Both the position numbers and the translations under genes were made by a program. From Talinum fruticosum (taxonomy: Eukaryota > Streptophyta > Magnoliopsida > Caryophyllales > Talinaceae), in assembly GCA_021018815.1 (NCBI GenBank), contig JAITYX010000063.1, forward strand, positions 3,080,001-3,144,000: 64,000 nt of DNA. The letters are read 5' to 3'. Positions 36,801-48,695 of the stretch are shown piece by piece. How positions within the stretch are numbered: position 1 is the stretch's first letter; every line of letters starts with the position of its first letter. The notes below the pieces were generated by a model. The model saw only the letters and a list, made by a program, of their open reading frames with translations, was not told the origin of the DNA and did no database searches.

Positions 36801-39800
36801 TCTAACAAAGCTGTTTGGTAAAAATTCCATTTATGCCCATAGTTAATTTCATTGACTATTTTATACATTATAATTATTTTGATTCCATATTCATATTTAT
36901 TCTCAACATTATTTAAGAATTATGTGATATATAAAATTACATTTATACCTTCTACACAATTTTTAATTATGTATATCTTTTTGAAGTTCATTTTTAATAA
37001 TATATTTGACATTTATGTGACAAAACTATTTATTTATTATGATAGACTAAATTATTTGTTAAAATATAGAAAATATTAAAATAAAAAACATTAACTTAAA
37101 TATTCGTAATCATCCTCTACTATTATTCCAAAAGTAGAAAAATATGAACTAAAAAGAAATCTTACACATAAGCATAATTTCAATGGCAATTAGTGTAATT
37201 TCACCAAAATGTGAAGGGTAATGGTAATTTCAAGTATTAATTGTAATAAGTTGAAGAACTTTTTGTAAAAGAGCTTTTTGGTCAAAAAGGCTATTCCAAA
37301 AATTTCTTTACTAAACTGTCTAATTGGCTTTTTGACCTAGTCAAACAGCTAAATAGAGCTTGTTGGAGGCAAAAAGCTCTTTGTCAAACACCCCCAAAAA
37401 GTCTGTTTGGATGTGATACTTTGAGCTTATGTCATAGTTTAAGCTTGTAATTTTAAACCAAGGTGGATGTACCATGCTTCCGAAGGTAATTACAATTAGG
37501 TAGGGCATCTCTTGCTGCTAGTCAAGTACTGGTCCTTGAGTAAGGCATTTCATGTAATTATTTATTTTAAATACCAAATCATATATTCATATTGAATTTC
37601 TAGATATTAGTTTTAAAGTTGCTTATAAAAGGGTATAAGTGCATTTTGGCAGGTTTTAAGACAGCATGTGCTGTTCTTGAGATGTTGTCCTTGGAGAGGG
37701 ATTGGGTGTGTGTTTTCTTTGTGTTGTTTGGGACGGACTAGGAGGCAGCTAGTTTATGCAATGTTTGTGTAGAGTTACTGATTATGTATGCTTTTTCATG
37801 GCCAACATATGTTGTATTTGTATATTATAAATTGTTATTTCCAGCAGTTAGCAGGCAAGTATTAACATATCTGTATTAATGTTCTTGTCAGGAGCTCGCA
37901 TTTCTGTTGGTGACGGCACCCTTACTATAGCCGCTAAAAATCAATCTATGATGGATAAAGTTCGTGAAAAGGTATTTGTTTCTACTAAACTTGTTACTGA
38001 TCTATTTTCATTTTTCCTTGAGCTACTATCATTCGACTCTGCCATACCATGTTGGAGTGTCAAACCTGGTCACTTTCTGAAAATTTTGTGTTTGCAATAT
38101 ATATAATAAAGGGTTATTGGATTAAAAAAACTGAAATTTGACAAGCTTGGACAATTATATACCATACTGTAATCCTGGATCGTTTGTGCATTGTACTTTG
38201 GGATATTTGTTGTTTCTAAACTATAGCACTTAGATTTTGGGCACTTATACATGTTTTAGCTTAAAATTGTCCGAAAGTGGTACAACCTAGAAATAATAAG
38301 TACCCCCAAAGTATATTGCACGGACGTCCAGGTTTGTAGTATAGTATATAAACGTTCAAACTCCCCAAAGTAAAGTTTATCTTAATCCAATAATCCTATA
38401 ATAAATGGTCAAGTGTCAATAGCGATCTCAAAGGATAGGGTACGAATTATGGGTACCCATGGTGAAGCAAAGAGTGTGAGTAACATCAACTAATGCTTAT
38501 TTTGAGCACTTCTTGTTCTGTTTGTTGCAAAGTTTACTCGATTTACAAAGATCATACTGCCAGCAGATTGTTTACTTTAATTCCTTCTGCTATATTTCTG
38601 GTGCTTGGAGCATAAACATTAAGGTGTAATGCAACTACTAATTATGCTATCTTGTCAGATCGATTTCATTGTTGGTTGTGAGATTGAAGTTGGTGGGGTT
38701 TATAAAGGGATTGTGACATCAATCAAGGAATATGGTGCTTTTGTGGAGTTCAATGGAGGACAGCAAGGTCTCCTACACGTATCTGAGTTGTCTCATGATC
38801 CAGTAAGTAAAACCTCTGCCTTGTATCTTTTGACTGACATGCGCTCCTTCTCCCTGTTGAACAAAGGCCTAATCACATGCACCAACACCCCATCCCTGCA
38901 CCCCCAAAAAAAACAAAGGAAAAAAAAAGTTTCAACAGAATGAAGAGTGTCAGACTTGGCTATTGTCTAGAAATTTTGCTGATTTTCATTGATATTTGAA
39001 GTGTCAAGGGTTGGTACTGTTCTCCGAGTGTCGAGGGTCTAACACGGGTACGATAGGGTAAAATGAAGAGTTGGAGTAGGATAGATTATTGCACTGCAAG
39101 GACCTTGTGGGGGCACCAGAAAACTGAATTGCGTGGTTTTCCACAATGTAGTGTAACTGTTAAGTAATTCAGGGGATAACAATGATTTTTTTTTTGACAA
39201 GGAAAAGGTGATATATTCATAAATCTACAAGAAATAATGCTGAGTAAGCATCTCACCAGAACTAATTAGAACCCAATAATAGGCTATCTGCAAAGTCAAT
39301 TACATCAATTGAAGAGTTCAGCCCAAAAAAAATTACATCAGTGGAAGAGGAACAAAAAACCTCCTCCTTGGCTCCTCCAAGACAATAAAGTCTTGAGCCA
39401 TTTGTCTTTGAACTGCTCAATTAAAGTTTTAACTCGATAAAAACTCTTATTTTCAGCCATAGTAACCAAAAGATAGCATGTGAATGGTTCAGGAAGCTAT
39501 ATACTTAACCCTTCTTCCAAAAAAACCCTCCCATGTCACTGTCAGTAATTGATGTGTTGTTACATAACTAGGCATCACCCAATGAAAGGTCCAAGCAACT
39601 CAAAGCTAACTCCCACATGCAATTATGCAATGGAGGAATAAATGGTTGGTAGTTTCCAAGTCATCTTTTCAGATAAAGTGCCTATTGACCAATATTTTAC
39701 CCCTTTTTGTAAGTTATTGCAAGTTAACTTGTGAAGCTTCCTACACCAAAAAGGACACCTTCAACGGGGCCAGGGACTTCCAAATAATATTCCATGGAAA

Positions 39801-42445
39801 ACCACAATCTGAGAACGAAGACATTACCAAGAGGGGTTGAGAGATGATGGTGTGCTCCTTTTGATTGGAGTGGATAGTTAAGTGCCAACAAAAGTGGGTT
39901 CACCGGCAGATCTTTTTCCAGATTGGGTTCTGAGTTTTTATTTAATTTAGGGCCATCGATATAAACTTTGTAGTACTACCTCTACATCACTAATGTTGTT
40001 TCTTTTTGTCTCAACTCAGGTCTCTCGAGTTTCAGATGTGGTGTCTGTTGGCCAGCAACTGTCTTTGACGTGTATAGGGATGGATGTACGCGGTAATATT
40101 AAATTATCCCTTAAAGCAACCTTACCACGAACTAAAGAGAGCAGTCCTGTAGATGATGGTTCCACTTCTGCTACAAAATCAGCCCCCAAATTTGGGCATC
40201 AGTTGATGTGTCTAATAGTCAAGCAAAGCAGGGGAACAAGGAGGAGCAATTTGCAACCAAATATGAAGCTGATAAAGCAAAATCCTCTACTGCTCCAACC
40301 ACCTCTTTTGTGATGAAAAGTGCAGCGGAGGGTGATGAAGAAGAAAAGTCACATACCAGCCGGCCTTCTACTTCCTCGAGTCCATCATTTCTAATTAGAA
40401 GTGCTGCAGAATGTGATGAAGAAGAAAAATCTGCTGGTTCGGGTCAAGACTCTTCTATTGATTCCCGAGTGATTTGGAATCAAGTCAAAAAGGCAATAAG
40501 GGTGTAGCTGGGTCTGGGCTTAGTGCAAAAGACCTAAGACTTGGTACAGAAGTTACCGCAAAAGTTTACCAAATTCGAGCACGTGGGTTAGTCCTTGATC
40601 TTGGTGGCGGACTTAAAGGAATGTACCGGTTCGAGGTATGTGTTTTAGAAATCATCTTCCTTTACTTTAAATGTTCTCTCTTGTCAATATTTTGCATAAT
40701 GCATTATCAGGCAACTGTTTTAAATACTGTGTCCATTTCCTCCCCCTTATTGTGACTTGTTATTGATTTGTTTATTTAATGTGCTCTCCAGAAGAACCTT
40801 GTTTTTGTGTGTCTGTGTACCCTTTTTTTTTAGAGAAGGGGGGTGTGGTTCTTGATGAGTAATGAAAAATTGTATTAACTGTCTACAAAAGCGGCAATTA
40901 CAAAACTTTTCATGCCCTCAAGCTTTCATGCGTAACATTGTCTACAAATTCCAAAAACAAAAAAGAAATCAAATTTCTTCCATAATTGAGCATTGACACC
41001 AATTAATACAAAATTCTTGAAAAGTATATCTTCAAATCTTTGATAGGAGATAACTTTTGCCCTCTAAAATCTGTCGATTCTTTTCGTTCCAAGTAGTTCA
41101 CCAAATACCCAAAAGGAACCATCTTCCACACTCTGGAAACCCAACTCTCTTCTTTATCTGTCTTTTCCAAGCCACTAACACTTCAAACATTTGATGTTGA
41201 ACGTGACTAATCCTCATCAAGGACACACACATGCACACCAAAGTGAAGAGACCCACCGGCAATGAACAAGAAGGTGGTCGACACATTCTTCCACCTCAAG
41301 ATACATAGCCAGCATACTTGATCATTGATTTTTCTTTTCGCAACAAGTCTTCGCTTTAAAACTTTCCTTTGGTGGATGCCGAAGCAAAAAAGCAAGCTTT
41401 TGTAGGACTTTTAGGTTTCTATATTGATTTACTAGAACATCAGACAATTCAACCCACCATTAAGAGTCATTGAGCTAGATAATCTAATCATTGCCTTCGA
41501 TAAAAACATTCTTGTCAGCTATTGAAGCAAGATGATTGCAAATGTCTTCCTCTTCTGATTTGGTCCTTTGGGATTCTCGACAAAGTTAAGAAAGTTAAGC
41601 TCCAATTTCTGTGGTCGTCATTTGAAGGCACTTCTATTAAAGGATCCATCCTATAAAGATGGGGAAATTGAGCCTTGAAGAGGTTGATCCCTACACCAAG
41701 TACCATGCCAAAACAACACCCTAGAGCCATTCTTCCACCACAAATGAACGAAAGATTTGAAGAGCTTAACCCACTATGATATATTTTTAGTGATCCACGC
41801 TATGTGTATATACACATGAAATATAGGTCACTTGGACAAGGTTCAGTTGGCAGTGCTTGTCTCTAACTCTCTATTATGTTCCTTGTCTTTTTGGTAGTTG
41901 TTGGTACTGTCCTACATCAAGTATTTTCTTTGAAACTTTTACAAACTACATCTGATAGGTCCGTGTATACTATTATACACAATGTTTAAGGAAGATTTTT
42001 GAAATTATCAATTTGCAGTTGTAATTTGTAATGAATTACTGGTGCTACTTATTTGAGAGTGATGTGCTGATGATAAGTTAGCATTCCTAGATTAAAGCCG
42101 TTGAGAATGAGGCATTAGTGACGCATCTGATTTGAACTAATTTTGTCTCGTAAAAGAAAACATTAGATATATGAAATCACTCCTATCTTGCCATTCACAG
42201 TTGAAAATGTTTCTATAGATCTAACTTGCAAAAAGTACTATGTGAACTTCCTATGACTATATTAGTTATTATACAGTGTTTTCCTTTGATATTGGAGTAT
42301 TGCTGAGAAGATTTTACCCCCTTTGTTTTTTGTTTCCCAGACTGATGACAAGACAAACTTTGAAGTGGGTGATGAATTGAGAGTGCAGTGCTGTAGTTTT
42401 ACTGTGAAGGGCGTTCCAATTATGTCACTGGTGAAACCTGAGTAG
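25672..42445 (+). CDS. PNP2: Polyribonucleotide nucleotidyltransferase, mitochondrial type
   Basis: Phosphorolytic 3'-5' exoribonuclease that trims and degrades mitochondrial RNA. Exons: 25672-26000, 26290-26445, 26571-26741, 27432-27557, 27635-27796, 27889-28008, 29875-30012, 30117-30279, 33861-33986, 34378-34508, 35738-35957, 36037-36120, 37892-37971, 38659-38802, 40020-40635, 42341-42445. The total is about 957 residues if three missing bases are allowed. Residues 1-40 form an Arg/Ser-rich presequence without acids. RNase PH core 1 covers about 48-220 ([29 protein letters not shown]); core 2 about 355-600 ([35 protein letters not shown] with catalytic-type Asp residues). KH is about 613-669 ([19 protein letters not shown]), S1 about 672-755, an acidic linker 756-870, and a second S1 about 878-957. 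Single-base frame breaks occur at 25986-25990, 40183-40193 and 40487-40491. The start is the first ATG before the presequence. Assignment to PNP2 rather than chloroplast PNP1 rests on the presequence and second S1. Confidence 0.93.
28009..29874 (+). other. PNP2 intron 6 (1.87 kb)
   Basis: Canonical GT-AG. The first half is ordinary intron sequence. From about 28,850 it becomes very AT-rich, with a (TAT)n run and, near 29,315 and 29,588, words resembling Helitron termini (GGCACGGAG; CCGTGCAC then CTAG). The latter lack a proper hairpin, so I do not call a Helitron. Confidence 0.6.
29193..29240. repeat. (TTA)n microsatellite in PNP2 intron 6
   Basis: About 16 uninterrupted trinucleotide units within the intron. 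Confidence 0.95.
30801..30836. repeat. (GT)n(GA)n microsatellite in PNP2 intron 8
   Basis: A GT run passing directly into a GA run, within the 3.6-kb intron 30,280-33,860. Confidence 0.9.
31430..31800 (-). mobile_element. LINE 3' fragment, antisense in PNP2 intron 8
   Basis: On the minus strand the frame at 31,512-31,703 ends as [22 protein letters not shown], then [19 protein letters not shown], the C-terminal end of the zinc-binding domain that closes many plant L1 ORF2 proteins. The following non-coding part (31,400-31,530) matches the 3' region of the LINE fragment at 40,824-41,770: both share TTGTAGA[TC]AAT[AG]TTACGCAT and TTTTGTAATTGCC. No poly(A) tail remains. It is 5' truncated, as is usual for LINEs. 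Confidence 0.65.
31801..33010. other. Unidentified insertion-like block in PNP2 intron 8
   Basis: Less AT-rich than the surrounding intron. A phrase of the type GCAGAGTGAATC recurs at about 32,584, 32,669 and 32,708. The stretch CTATACAAGGCC... at 32,490 followed by CCCGTTTCG recalls leader or LTR ends of reverse-transcribing elements, but no coding domain, primer site or terminal repeat was found. The open frame at 32,228-32,416 has no recognisable domain. Nature unknown. Confidence 0.3.
33013..33200. repeat. ~97-bp tandem duplication in PNP2 intron 8
   Basis: Two nearly identical copies, each starting TTGTTCCTTGAGTGGACC and ending TTTAATGAGTTGCT, head to tail. Only a few substitutions separate them, so the duplication is fairly young. 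Confidence 0.9.
36711..37395. mobile_element. Inverted-repeat MITE-like element in PNP2 intron 12
   Basis: The left end reads TGTTTGACAATTAG and the right end, reversed, TGTTTGACAAAGAG. Inner zones on both sides repeat AGCTATTT / AGCTGTTTG / TTTGGTAAA-type words. About 685 bp, AT-rich, no coding capacity. The style resembles hAT-like MITEs common in plants, but the target duplication was not resolved and the exact ends are uncertain. Confidence 0.6.
38990..39090. repeat. Dispersed GTGTC-rich repeat, copy in PNP2 intron 14
   Basis: Contains GAAGTGTCAAGGGTTGG, GAGTGTCGAGGGTCTAACACGGGTACG and AAAATGAAGAG. A related arrangement (AAGTATCCAGTGTCCAAC, GTGTTTGACACGAGTAC, AAAATGAGGAG) is seen at about 52,185-52,340 in ALA1 intron 3. 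Function unknown. Confidence 0.5.
39187..39850 (-). mobile_element. 5'-truncated L1 LINE, antisense in PNP2 intron 14
   Basis: On the minus strand it ends with ATATATCACCTTTTCC followed by a poly(A) run (T run at 39,187-39,197 on the plus strand), the usual L1 tail in plants. Upstream it reads [27 protein letters not shown] and [20 protein letters not shown] in shifting frames, which is the zinc-binding C-terminal domain of L1 ORF2. Antisense to the host gene and inside an intron; splice sites of the host are intact. Confidence 0.75.
40824..41770 (-). mobile_element. 5'-truncated L1 LINE, antisense in PNP2 intron 15
   Basis: A T run at 40,824-40,833 (poly(A) on the minus strand) marks the 3' end. 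Reading the minus strand upward gives, across frames, [42 protein letters not shown] and [15 protein letters not shown] segments, the zf-RVT domain at the C terminus of plant L1 ORF2. It belongs to the same LINE family as 31,430-31,800. Frames are broken. Host splice sites are intact. Confidence 0.75.
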
Positions 42446-43010
42446 TACCACATCTGATTACTTCCATCAAGGATTTTTCCATTACCTTGATCTAAGTAGA
42501 AATCCTTATCAAGAGACGGCAGCCCAGGCAGAAAATTCAGGTGCACCCCTGATCATCGTTGTAAGATAACGTTTGATGAAGCTTATAATACTCTAGACAA
42601 CTGGCTAGTCGAGCTCCCCGTCTAGCGCACTACTCCGGCTCACCCTTGAAGTATTGTGTGTTTTGTTGATATGTTGTAGATTAGTTCTTAAAGCTTCCAG
42701 TGTAGGATAGTTTTTCCTCACTCCCCAGATGAAGGGAATTTTGTTTTCTTTATTTTGAGGGATTTCATTATCTGAGGTTGGTAAACTTCTCCAGTTGAGT
42801 CAATGATGGAACTGTTCGACTTGAATCACTGCTTGAATGAAGGAGAAAGAAATGGCAAGAAGAGAGAGAAAACTGAAGATTTGACATGGAATAATTTTGC
42901 ATCACTTGGAAGCTGAGCAACATATTTTGTGGTCCCTGTGGCCTATTGTTGGTAACCTGTTGGAGTATTTGTCGACTGTATTTTTTTTTTTTTAAAAATG
43001 GCCTCACGAA
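42446..43010 (+). other. PNP2 3' untranslated region and downstream flank
   Basis: No convincing AATAAA signal; plant signals are often degenerate and TTTATTTTGA near 42,748 is one weak candidate. The minus-strand open frames here (42,262-42,546 and 42,768-43,007) are shadows with no domain. Confidence 0.4.
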
Positions 43011-43963
43011 AATAAGCTATGAGACTGACTCATGAAAAAAATATTCTGAATTAGTCCAAAATTAGTCACATTATGAGGCTATCGACAAAAGGGGACTATA
43101 AACTTAAAAAAATTCTTGATAGTGGTGTAAAACTAACTAACTTAAATAATTGTTGTGCAATTGTCATGTCCTCTTTTGATAGTTGGAAGTTGGGACCAAA
43201 TAAAGGAAAAACTCTAGAAAACTCAAATAGTGTGATATAAATTTATCACATTTGATATTGTAGTTTAATTATATAAACTAAATATTAGTTAAATGTATAA
43301 TGTAGGATTCTTTTTGATGGGCACATGATTTGAGTTGGTTAGCTTTGAGCTAATGTATTTCAAGTCTTTTATAATTATTTTTTTAATGTCAAGTAGGTGA
43401 CATCGTATTCGCATTTACCATATGTGGGACATATATATATATATATATATTAGGCAAAGGTCATTGATTTTGAATTAAGTTGAATGATTGGGATTACCTT
43501 CCGACCTCATTTTTCATATTATAGGATTAAGCTTCATATATATATGAGTACTATGGTTGGAGTCACATATGTACCTTATATTTATGATTATTATGTACAT
43601 CCTGTAATCGTAAGAACAAAATTAAAATTTTATATAAGTATTTGTAAAATATATAATTTTTATTAAATTTGTCACTACGTAATTGATCAAATTAGAATAG
43701 TGTAATTAATAGATATCCCGAAAGAAAGAAAGTTAATGTAAATTTGTTTGGGTCTTATAAAGCGTGTAAATTAATTTGTTTCACTCAATTATTATTGTTT
43801 AATCGAAAAACATAAAAGTCGCCTACATATTCATGGCACTTTAATTACTTGTCGATTAAGAAACTATTGCTTAGTGAGTAAGGAACGCTTCCATGCACTC
43901 AAACGTAATCCATATACAAACATATATATATGTAAAAGTAAAAGCTTGCGGTCCCAACCAGAG

Positions 43964-43999
43964 GAAGGAGAGAGAGAGCGAGAGAGAGAGAGAGAGAGA
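43964..43999. repeat. (GA)n microsatellite
   Basis: GA run interrupted once by GC, in the intergenic region. Confidence 0.9.
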
Positions 44000-44849
44000 T
44001 GGGCGGTGCCAAGTCTTGGTGGCTGTTGACGTCGGTGATAGTGGTGGTGGTCGATGATAGCGATGACTGATGCTACAAGAATTTCAAGAACTATGTCATT
44101 TGTTGTTTTCAGGAGGGGTTTTTTTGGGGAGGGGGTGTTGGGAAGAAGTCCTATTAGGGTCCAGGCAACTGTTTAATTACGGGTATGATATTTATAAGAA
44201 CATATCAGGTTAATATTTGCATTTTATTTGAGAGTACATACGGCTAATAATAACAAGAATAAACATCGAAAAATAAAAAGATCGAGGCGGCCCTTGATAT
44301 ATATATATCAGAAGAGATTCAAAAACTTCTGCATGTTTATATATAATTTAAATTATTTTCTAGAGATAAATTATATAGGTAATATTAATTAAAATTTAGT
44401 TTTAAGATAAAATAGATGCATTAAGATTAGTATACTCAAACTTTTGAAAATAGGCACTCTCAAGGAAATATACGTTGTTAGGAGATAGGAGAGCTATATA
44501 TGTGGGGCCAAGCTTGATTCCTTTTCTAATTGTGATCGTTCTCACACACCTACTTGATTTATTTGGGTAAGTAAACTAATTTGCCTTCCATGCTAAGAGT
44601 TTGGGTGGCGATGCTTTCTTATTTATCCTTTTTGTTTTCTTTTTTAAAAAAAAGATTACGACAACAATAAAAATAAAATACTGGCAATTAAACTAATAAA
44701 ATCTTCGTTGAAATGGTAATAGTTTTATTTTGATAAGGAGAAGAACATAAGTTTGAATCCTTGGAATGACATTTATTGGGACGACTTTTATCTTAAATGT
44801 TTGGATCCGAAAGGAATTACATCATTTTTCAAACCAAAATAAACAAATA

Positions 44850-44850
44850 T

Positions 44851-44896
<46 letters not shown>
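44850..44896. repeat. (TAA)n microsatellite
   Basis: About 15 trinucleotide units in the intergenic region. Confidence 0.95.
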
Positions 44897-44899
<3 letters not shown>

Positions 44900-46300
44900 T
44901 AACAAAATAAAAAACCTTATACTCTATCCCACTTGTGACCGTAATAATTTGACTTTTCATGATAGATTAAAATTAACTTTGACAATAAATTTTCTAATAA
45001 TTTACATGTGAAACTAGTAATTACAAAGTAGTATTTTACAAACTTTAGAAGTCGTACTTTAGTCACAACGAAAATGATCAACTAATTGTATTTTTTTAAA
45101 AAATTATGGTCAAAGTCAATTAAAATTCACCAAAAAAAGGAAAAAGTTAGTTTTAACCGTTAATCTAAGTCACTAATGTTGAAAAACTCAATATATGATT
45201 GAAATTTGAAAGTCATGAGTATATAATAAGATTCTTTCTTATCCAATATTTTGAATCTACCTAATGTTATAATCATCAATTTGCATGGAAGCTAATTTGA
45301 AGTGATGTTAAAGTTTTATTTTTTTAGAGTAATGATACTTTGTTAGCTCAATAATTCATATATTGTTGCCTTTATTTTGGTATTTTTCTCTTTGTTATAT
45401 TCCAACCATATATATTTTTAATTTTTATTTTTATTTTCAAAAAATTAGGTTTTTCCTTTTGAAAAATTATGTTACATCATGTAATTTCAATATTTTGAGG
45501 TTTTTTGTTTTGAAAAATAAATAAAGGGTAAAGATATAAGTAATGCTCCTACCTTGGCTTGGTATTAAGCCAATCAAGGTAAGGAGGGGTCATCTTGTAT
45601 TAGTGACAAGGAAAACACATATTCCAAGTATTATCGAGACTAAAATTTATTGGTTCCGAAAATCTATTTTATTCAAGATTCAAATCTTTTTAGAGAGGAT
45701 GGAACATAGCTAATCTTTATGTTAATTGAGCATAAGACTTTTGCCCTTTAAGATTTTGACATTAGATCTGTTATTGTACTGATATCTTATATATTAGAAT
45801 TTAAAAAGTTATTACGTGATTTGATCCATATATATTAATGATGGAGTAAAAGAAATTAATCATATCTTTATGCAAAAACTAGTAATGTCTTGCTACCATT
45901 CATTGCTCCTCCACATTTGACCTTTTCATTCAGACTACTAAAATCCAAAGTTAAAAATCCAATTCTAAAGACATAATTTAATTTTTTCAGTTATGTACTA
46001 TTAAATTTTTAAAATTTCTTCTTATTTCCTCAATTTTCTATCTCCTGTTTTTTTTTTCTTTTATGTGCAATCTGATCCGTCAATTAGTTGTTTTTTTATT
46101 TAAAATAGTTTTTAGTGGGATTGTATAGGTTTATGAAGGAGGGAATGCACATAACTAGACCATACCCAACGAAACTTGATCCTTCGACTGTTCTCACAAA
46201 TTCCTCTAAATTAACGATTTGTATTAGGAATACATCATGAAAGGTTGTCGATGAAACCCAAAGAAGTCAAGGTAATTATTGTGCCAAAGACACTACTTGT

Positions 46301-47380
46301 GGCGTTTGGTTGGATATAATGCAATAGGAGTGTAATGTAATCAACTATATAATGTAATTAGGTATGCAATATAATGGAATAATAATTACATTACCATGTT
46401 TGGTTATATAAAAAGTGTAATGTAATCACAATGGTAATGGATTATTTCAACGACAAAAGTTAGTAATTAAATTATTGTAGCGGAGATAAATGCTATCCAA
46501 ATAAAATTTTGAGTTACATATTTAGATTTGAGCTTTCTAAAATATTTTCTATTAAATAATCAAGTTTTATTGCAAATATCAACTATATTATTCTAATAAT
46601 AATAAATATCATAATAAAGATAAATGTTATCTATACGAAAAAATTTTAAATTAAAAATCATATTCGAGATTTTTTAATCTTTTATATCATATTTTCTAAT
46701 TTTAAATTTTTTGGTAGCAAAAAGATCAATTGGGTTATTATAGTGGCAATAAATGTTTGTCGTAGTGAAAATAAATGTTATCCACATAACAAAATTTTAA
46801 ACTCTAAATTTATATTTGAGCTTTTTTAATCTCTTCTATCCTATAATTAAGTTTTGAAATTTTTTCATGGATAAAAAATACAAACTAAAATTGTTTTATT
46901 TATGATAAATATCTATTGAATTAAAGATAAGTGTTAACAAGTAAAAAATTTTGATCTAAAAATTTTAATTTAAGCTTCTTTTATTTTTTTAATAGAATAC
47001 TTAAATTTTAAATTCAAAATATTAAAGTTAAAATTTTTCTCTTAATGACTAACCGATCATATTATATATTAAGATAATAGAAGAAAAAAATTAAGTTTAT
47101 TATCAAATGGATAAATTTTTTACTTGCCAAGAAGGAGAGAGAAAATGGATATGGAATTGAGAGAGAATTATTGAAAGTGTGTTAAAATTTGATCATAAGG
47201 ATGGATGTAATCATGATTGTTTAGTAAATGTTCAAGTAATTATAATTGCATAAGTAGAGGTTAATGTAATTACAATGTAATTTTGATTACACTACAAAGT
47301 TATAATCAAACATGGTAATGTAATCACCATTACCAATTTGATTACATTACCACTTTGATTACATCCAACCAAACATGCCT
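46301..47380. mobile_element. 1.08-kb terminal-inverted-repeat element
   Basis: The left end reads GGCGTTTGGTTGGATATAAT and the right end reversed reads GGCATGTTTGGTTGGATGTA. The inverted similarity continues for more than 100 bp through GTAATGTAAT-type words and ATTACATTACCATGTTTG (46,382) against its reverse (about 47,310). The interior is AT-rich with no transposase. This is a non-autonomous DNA transposon or large MITE. A target duplication could not be settled by eye (flanks TTGT and TTAC), so the superfamily is left open. Confidence 0.8.
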
Positions 47381-48060
47381 TACGTTTTATATTTTATCTC
47401 GCAATAAAAAAATCACTCATTACTCGTTACAACTTGTTTGTTGGGTCACATAATAACATACGTGATACATATAATAATAAAAAATAATCAATGACAAAAT
47501 GAGAAGGTTTTAAAAAATAAAAACATATGAATGTAAGAGCTTGATTTATGCTAGCTTGGATCCTTGGACATAAATTTATGAAAAATTATAATTTAATTGA
47601 GTATTTTGATCGAACTTGCTTTTTTATATATAATGTATGGTATTTATGAAACTAAACATACAAAAAGAACACTAATTTGGTCATATAAATGATAAATAAA
47701 CCCTTTTTAAACAAGAAGGCCTTTTGAATTATTTATTTATTTACTAAACAGCCCATAATTTTCGTAAAATTTTGTCTGAAGTAGATTATTACAGATAATG
47801 TTAAATCCAGAAGACAGCAATGAATTAAAGGAGGTAGTTGAGGTTTGACACTCTGTTTTAAATTAAATTTTCAAAAAATAAGTAAATAAATTTAATTTGA
47901 TGCACCGGTGACCAACAAGGAACTGTAATGGAAGCTTTCCATTTCCAATAATTAAAGCTCCTTCCCGCAGGAGAGACAGATTTTTGTGCTAAAACAAATG
48001 AATTTTCTTTTCTCATCAGAAACCATCCAGTCAAATTCAGGTACTTCATGTTCTTCCTGT
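47381..48060. promoter_or_regulatory. ALA1 upstream region
   Basis: AT-rich to about 47,880. No clear TATA box was picked out. The minus-strand frame at 47,858-48,049 has no domain. The region is bounded on the left by the inverted-repeat element ending at 47,380. Confidence 0.4.
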
Positions 48061-48695
48061 TCCAATCTCTCTCTCTCTCTCTCTCTCTTCTTCATTGCTC
48101 ACCTTCTAGAATAATAACTACTCCATCATCTTTCTCTTCTTGTTGAATACTTTTTCAATTTCGTTTGAATTTTTCAGTTTTCTTTTTTTTTTTGGGTAAG
48201 GGAGAAGAGGGGGTGGTTTGGTTTGTTGTTGCCAGCCATCACGACTCTCCTTCCCCTTTTCTTCTTGCAACATCCGTCCACCTCTCTCTTTCTTTCTCTC
48301 TCTCTCCCCCTCATATTGCAATGGCATTGACTCGAATTTTGTAAGATACGGCAAGTTGAAGCATCGTAAGAGACGATTTGAGCTCCAAAATCGGCTCAAT
48401 CTCTCTCTTCATTGCGTTTCCGCACAAGCAAGTAAGTTCCCCCAAAACCCAATTCGCCAAAACCTCCCTTTTGTTGTATCTTATCTGTTTAACCGCTGTA
48501 TTTCCTATTTTTGGTGGGGGTTCTTTGATTAGCGTACTTTCTGTATTAGATATTAGAGCTGCTTCTAGCCGAAATTCTGTCTATTTTGGGGGTGAATTTT
48601 GGGGTTTGATTACATTTTTGTGAGAAATTAGCATCTGGGTAGTGCATGAATTTAGTTGACTTATTTATGGTCTTGAGGCCTCTGATCTTTAGATT
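48061..48695 (+). other. ALA1 5' leader with probable intron
   Basis: CT-rich leader starting around the (CT)n run at 48,067-48,089. A good donor (CAA|GTAAGT) at 48,432 and acceptor (GATCTTTAG) ending at 48,692 suggest a 261-bp leader intron that ends 3 nt before the ATG at 48,696. Introns in the 5' leader are common in plant housekeeping genes. Not proven without transcripts. Confidence 0.55.

Larger units (their letters stand above)
43011..46300. other. Intergenic DNA between PNP2 and ALA1
   Basis: AT-rich. Holds an (AT)n run at 43,430-43,450, a (GA)n run at 43,964-43,999 and a (TAA)n run at about 44,850-44,896. A 23-codon frame (43,999-44,070), directly after the GA run, is too short to call. 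Nothing else recognisable was seen. Confidence 0.5.

Noticed and set aside
43999..44070. Small hydrophobic 23-codon open frame after a GA run
   Set aside because: Too short, no domain, and no sign of a longer gene downstream.
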